Source: Chrysomallon squamiferum (taxonomy: Eukaryota; Mollusca; Gastropoda; Neomphalida; Peltospiridae). Taken from it: a stretch of 64,000 nucleotides of DNA. The position numbers were made by a program, and so were the translations under genes. Every line of letters begins with the position of its first letter. Position 1 is the stretch's first letter. The stretch spans positions 38,479,751 to 38,543,750 of the forward strand of contig CM022670.1 in the NCBI GenBank assembly GCA_012295275.1, in the 5' to 3' direction. The notes below the pieces were generated by a model that was not told the origin of the DNA, did not search any database, and was given only the letters and a program-made list of their open reading frames with translations. This document shows, one piece after another, positions 62,096 to 64,000 of the stretch.

Positions 62096-62585
62096 TAACA
62101 AAAATATTAATAAGCCTGCTTGAATTTACTTAATTCAGAATCCAAAATTAAATCATTTTAGAATAGTTTTTTGGTGGTGTTTTTCAGATTTAAAAAAAAA
62201 AAAAAAATGATTTTAATGTAATTATTATTTTAGTAATATGATGGCAAGCTTACTTCATTTATTCTGTCTAAAATTTAATCTTTCTAATCCCATAAGGATA
62301 ATTAAAAATTTTTTTTTTTTTTTTTTTACTTTTGGTTTATCAACAATGCTCTAAATATTTTTCTGCATTCATAATGCAATCACGATAAGTAATCAATGAA
62401 TTTATTTACTATCAAAAAAATGTAACGATTTCATATACAAATAATCCATTTTAGAAAATTAAATATTTAATCTTTGTTACAGAGATAACTGATTTTAATA
62501 GGTTAGAATTTCATAAACAGTTTATTTTATTGTCATTGTCAGTGGGTTCCTATTGATCTTAATAATATATACACATTCTCTTGAT

Positions 62586-62587
<2 letters not shown>

Positions 62588-62620
<33 letters not shown>

Positions 62621-62623
62621 TGA

Positions 62624-62710
<87 letters not shown>
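62588..62710. repeat. Compound (GT)n(GA)n microsatellite
   Basis: About fifteen GT units pass through GAGTGAGAGAGTG into about 40 GA units. Confidence 0.97.
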
Positions 62711-62712
<2 letters not shown>

Positions 62713-63114
62713 ACTTAAAACTGTAAATGTACTTTCCTACAAGAATTTTTTTCTTTTTATATTTGGAAGGTGCAAAAGTATTTATTCAGCAGTGACACTA
62801 TTTTTATATATTTTTTTCATTCTCTATCTTTTCTCATGTTTTTTAAAAACTGTAACTAAGAAGAAAGTCAAAGTTTAAAAAAAAAAAAAAAAATTAAGAC
62901 GTCTCAGAAAAAAATCTATGTGATGATGTATTTGGGATATTTTCATTCAAAACGGGAATTTTTTTTTTTTGTTTTTTAAAGCTTTTCTTACTTCTTTTTT
63001 TGTTAAATGAATTATTTTTCTTGTTGAAAATCTGTTTTTTACTTTGCCTACACACCAGAGATTTGTTATTTAAGTACTTTTTTTCTTTCTTTTTTTTTTT
63101 TTTTTTTCTTTTTT

Positions 63115-63315
63115 TTTAACTTGGCAAAGCATTAGAAAGTATGAAATTTGGAAATGAACTCAAGAAAAAGTTAGACAGTTCCCCTGGGACGAATATTTTT
63201 ACATTTCCAAGGAAGAAAGAAATCTGCTTAATCAATCGAATTTGGTCAGCCATGCTTGCTGGATGATTCAAGCTTGATCTAAAACATCTACGTTTTGTTA
63301 ATCATCTTCTTCCAG
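63115..63315. other. Mixed-composition island
   Basis: About 200 bp between a poly-T and a poly-A tract. It includes CTTAATCAATCGAATTTGG (PBX/Hox-like ATCAATC with TTAAT) and TTGATC. Candidate regulatory element; no coding similarity. Confidence 0.3.
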
Positions 63316-63660
63316 ACAGGATTAAGAAATACTCCAAAAAAAAAAAAAAAAAAAAAAATATGTAACTGAAAGAAAAGTAAAACCAGATATATCTTCTTGT
63401 TTTGAGAAACTGTGTCTTGATTTGATATGTTTTGATTTTATCATTTAATGTTTGGTATGTAGAGGGGAAAAAAACAAATGGCCATGTATGAGACGGAAGA
63501 TAATAATGGTTTTGTTATTTCTGTATTCTATCAGATACTTAATTATAAATAAGTCTTTTGGAATGTAAACAGTTTCATTTACATAACTGATGGTCCAATC
63601 AGGAACCTACACATGAAGGAAAGAGAAAAAAAAAATGTATCTGGGATTGTGAGTTGAATT

Positions 63661-63853
<193 letters not shown>

Positions 63854-64000
63854 TTTTAATACATTAACATAACTGCTAAATAATAACAAACCTGAACCAT
63901 AGCCTTGAAAAATAAAGTTCATTTGTAATGGAACCACCAGAAAAAAAGAAAAAAAAAAAGGACACTGATGTTAGATTCTTTTTTCTCTTCAATATTCTTT

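Noticed and set aside
63556-63600. TTGGAATGTAAAC resembling the miR-1 mature 5' end
   Set aside because: Identity stops after about ten bases and the possible pairing with the downstream ATTTACAT leaves a large bulge.

Overview
The window is eukaryotic and almost entirely intronic. It is very AT-rich and full of homopolymer runs, di- to tetranucleotide microsatellites and locally amplified minisatellites. Five short exons with good splice signals lie on the + strand: 3561-3602, 26192-26272, 27914-27976, 38760-38837 and 40348-40405. Read in order they give one continuous frame that matches the proline/glycine/methionine-rich middle region of the single-stranded DNA-binding protein family (Ssdp; vertebrate SSBP2/3/4). 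Diagnostic pieces are APSPGQMPPQDGMP, SQPSPHPPPHN, PFMSPRYPGGPR and HNSMDPRP. The N-terminal LUFS/LisH exons and the C-terminal exons lie outside the window, so neither the start nor the stop codon is present.

Organism: the protein is invertebrate-like (DFN after the RMPNQ motif). Introns up to about 22.6 kb, packed with (CA)n, (GA)n, (TTTA)n and poly(A/T), suggest a lophotrochozoan, most likely a cephalopod mollusc. That assignment is an inference from style and is not proven by any marker.

Layout: 1-3560, partial upstream intron. 3561-3602, a 42-nt exon. 3603-26191, a 22.6-kb intron with a 29-bp minisatellite, an ~80-bp repeat, a ~23-bp repeat and a forkhead-motif-bearing ~40-bp repeat. 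26192-26272 and 27914-27976, two exons 1.6 kb apart; the second corresponds to a cassette known to be alternative in vertebrates. 27977-38759, a 10.8-kb intron. 38760-38837 and 40348-40405, two exons 1.5 kb apart. 40406-64000, at least 23.6 kb of the next intron, with a ~140-bp repeat and a series of mixed-composition islands that are candidate cis-regulatory elements.

How the parts work together: Ssdp binds the LIM-domain-binding cofactor Chip/LDB through its N terminus (outside the window) and stabilises LIM-homeodomain and Wnt-enhanceosome complexes. The exons here encode the flexible Pro/Gly/Met-rich segment. The first four exons are all phase 0 and a multiple of three long, so any of them can be skipped in frame. 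I see no second gene, no transposon coding remnant, no CRISPR and no convincing RNA gene. Most of the short open frames in the window are translations of microsatellites or AT-rich intron. I do not see a new multi-gene system. The points most worth a second look are the exon modularity, a forkhead-site tandem repeat, a TCF-like site cluster and several stable hairpins.
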